From the NCBI GenBank assembly GCA_009885605.1, contig VFKK01000022.1, positions 1 to 7,829 of the forward strand: 7,829 nucleotides of DNA, read 5' to 3'. This stretch comes from Cyclobacteriaceae bacterium. GTDB lineage: Bacteria; Bacteroidota; Bacteroidia; Cytophagales; Cyclobacteriaceae. Below the pieces are notes generated by a model. That model did not search any database. It saw only the letters and a program-made list of their open reading frames with translations, and was not told the origin of the DNA. Positions within the stretch are counted from its first letter, which is position 1. Each line of letters opens with the position of its first letter. The translations under genes and the position numbers were made by a program. Below are positions 7,141 to 7,829 of this stretch, one piece after another.

Positions 7141-7829
7141 TTTTTCTCTGATTATACCTAAGTCTCTCATTTTTTCCATCGCCTTGTCTAATTCTGTTTG
7201 CGAAACAACAGCTCCTGTTTCCCAAATTGTCTGCGAAAGCCATGCCTTGACATCCTCTAAATCCAAGTCATAGGCTTGATGGATTTCCGTAGGGGTTTCA
7301 GAGTCGTTTTGCAATTGCTTTGAAGTCTGAAAAACCAGATCTCTCAGTTCAAAAACCAGGTCTCCAAACTCGATTATCGCTTTTTCTGAAGCCACCATCA
7401 CAAAACATGGCCAGGGACTTGGCACTTCTCCGATCCTTTTAAACTCACCGGAATTCACCCAAGGCTTGGTCGTGTATTTCTCCCATAGGAACATTTCCGG
7501 TGTTTTCGGATTCATTGCTTCCAATGCTCCGTCCAGGTTACCGACGATTTTGAATTCAAGATTCTCAGGATTCCAACTCTCTCTTTGTGCCAGCACAAAA
7601 GCCATCAAATGAGAACCAGAACCCATTCTGCTAATCAAAAATTTAGGGTTTTCTATCTGATTGAGGTTTTCGACCGGAGACTTTCCCGGAATGTGAATTC
7701 CCCAGATCAAAGGTGATTTGACATAAAAACCGATCATTTTGGACGGATTTCCTTCTTCAAAATCCTTCAGAAAACTCTCAGTCAACACTATCGCAATGTC
7801 GGTTTCATCGTTTCTCAGAGCCTTGTTCA
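7093..7829 (-). CDS. Periplasmic-binding-protein-like (PBP2 fold) protein, C-terminal 244 codons, 5' end outside window
   Basis: The minus-strand frame is open from the right edge to a TGA at 7095-7093, giving 244 complete codons. It starts mid-protein with NKALRNDETDIAIVLTES. The GTG at 7788 is an internal valine codon, not a start. Features that recall type 2 periplasmic binding proteins are the DIAIVLTES strand-loop early on, WGIHIPGKS (a hinge-type region) and SRMGSGSHLMAFVLA. From memory this resembles the Ca3427-like PBP2 subgroup related to nitrate/taurine/thiamine-precursor (NMT1/THI5-type) binding proteins. The helical C-terminus (ELDKAMEKMRDLGII) looks complete. About 50-60 N-terminal residues are probably missing, so I cannot see whether it has a signal peptide. 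No permease or ATPase gene is visible nearby, so the ligand and any role in transport are unknown. Its 3' end overlaps the histidine kinase gene by 48 bp. Confidence 0.75.
   Translation of the reverse strand, partial: NKALRNDETDIAIVLTESFLKDFEEGNPSKMIGFYVKSPLIWGIHIPGKSPVENLNQIENPKFLISRMGSGSHLMAFVLAQRESWNPENLEFKIVGNLDGALEAMNPKTPEMFLWEKYTTKPWVNSGEFKRIGEVPSPWPCFVMVASEKAIIEFGDLVFELRDLVFQTSKQLQNDSETPTEIHQAYDLDLEDVKAWLSQTIWETGAVVSQTELDKAMEKMRDLGIIREKLRLERFLSLDHLQIV

Noticed and set aside
7743..7788. GTG at 7788 (minus) as a start codon for the binding-protein-like gene.
   Set aside because: The frame stays open to the window edge and the upstream residues (NKALRNDETDIAIV) form a typical conserved strand of the fold, so the GTG is an internal valine codon.

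Overview
The window looks like core chromosome from a Bacteroidota bacterium, most likely order Cytophagales. A Cyclobacteriaceae/Algoriphagus-like host is my guess from the protein style and moderate GC, not a proven assignment. Three things point there: matches to the Bacteroidetes sigma factor -7 element (TAnnTTTG) upstream of several genes, the absence of strong Shine-Dalgarno sequences before starts, and a TPR/single-TM sensor histidine kinase of a layout common in that phylum. I see no insertion sequence, CRISPR array, tRNA, rRNA, integrase or att-like repeat.

Layout, left to right. Positions 1-70 (minus) carry the first 23 codons of an Mrp/ApbC-type Fe-S carrier ATPase that runs off the left edge. 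A 162-bp divergent intergenic region (71-232) separates it from dnaG (233-2170, plus), a full-length primase with intact zinc-binding and Toprim residues. After a small hairpin and a recognisable -7 element comes ribBA (GTG start, 2256-3470, plus), the fused enzyme that supplies both precursors for riboflavin. Then follow a secreted protein of unknown function (3562-4200, plus) and surE (4200-4985, plus), which overlap by one base in a TAATG junction. A clear intrinsic terminator (4984-5006) closes this run.

The right part holds a 660-residue sensor histidine kinase (GTG start, 5158-7140, plus). It has a signal peptide, seven TPR-like units in a nearly exact 40-residue register, one transmembrane helix, and HisKA and HATPase domains. 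Converging on it from the right edge is the 3' part of a periplasmic-binding-protein-like gene (7093-7829, minus). The two coding regions overlap tail to tail by 48 bp.

Functionally this is mostly housekeeping: replication priming, riboflavin synthesis, nucleotide phosphatase and Fe-S assembly. The less understood items are the unknown secreted protein coupled to surE, the histidine kinase with no regulator gene in view, and the solute-binding-like protein at the right edge. I found no convincing new defence, mobile or RNA system.
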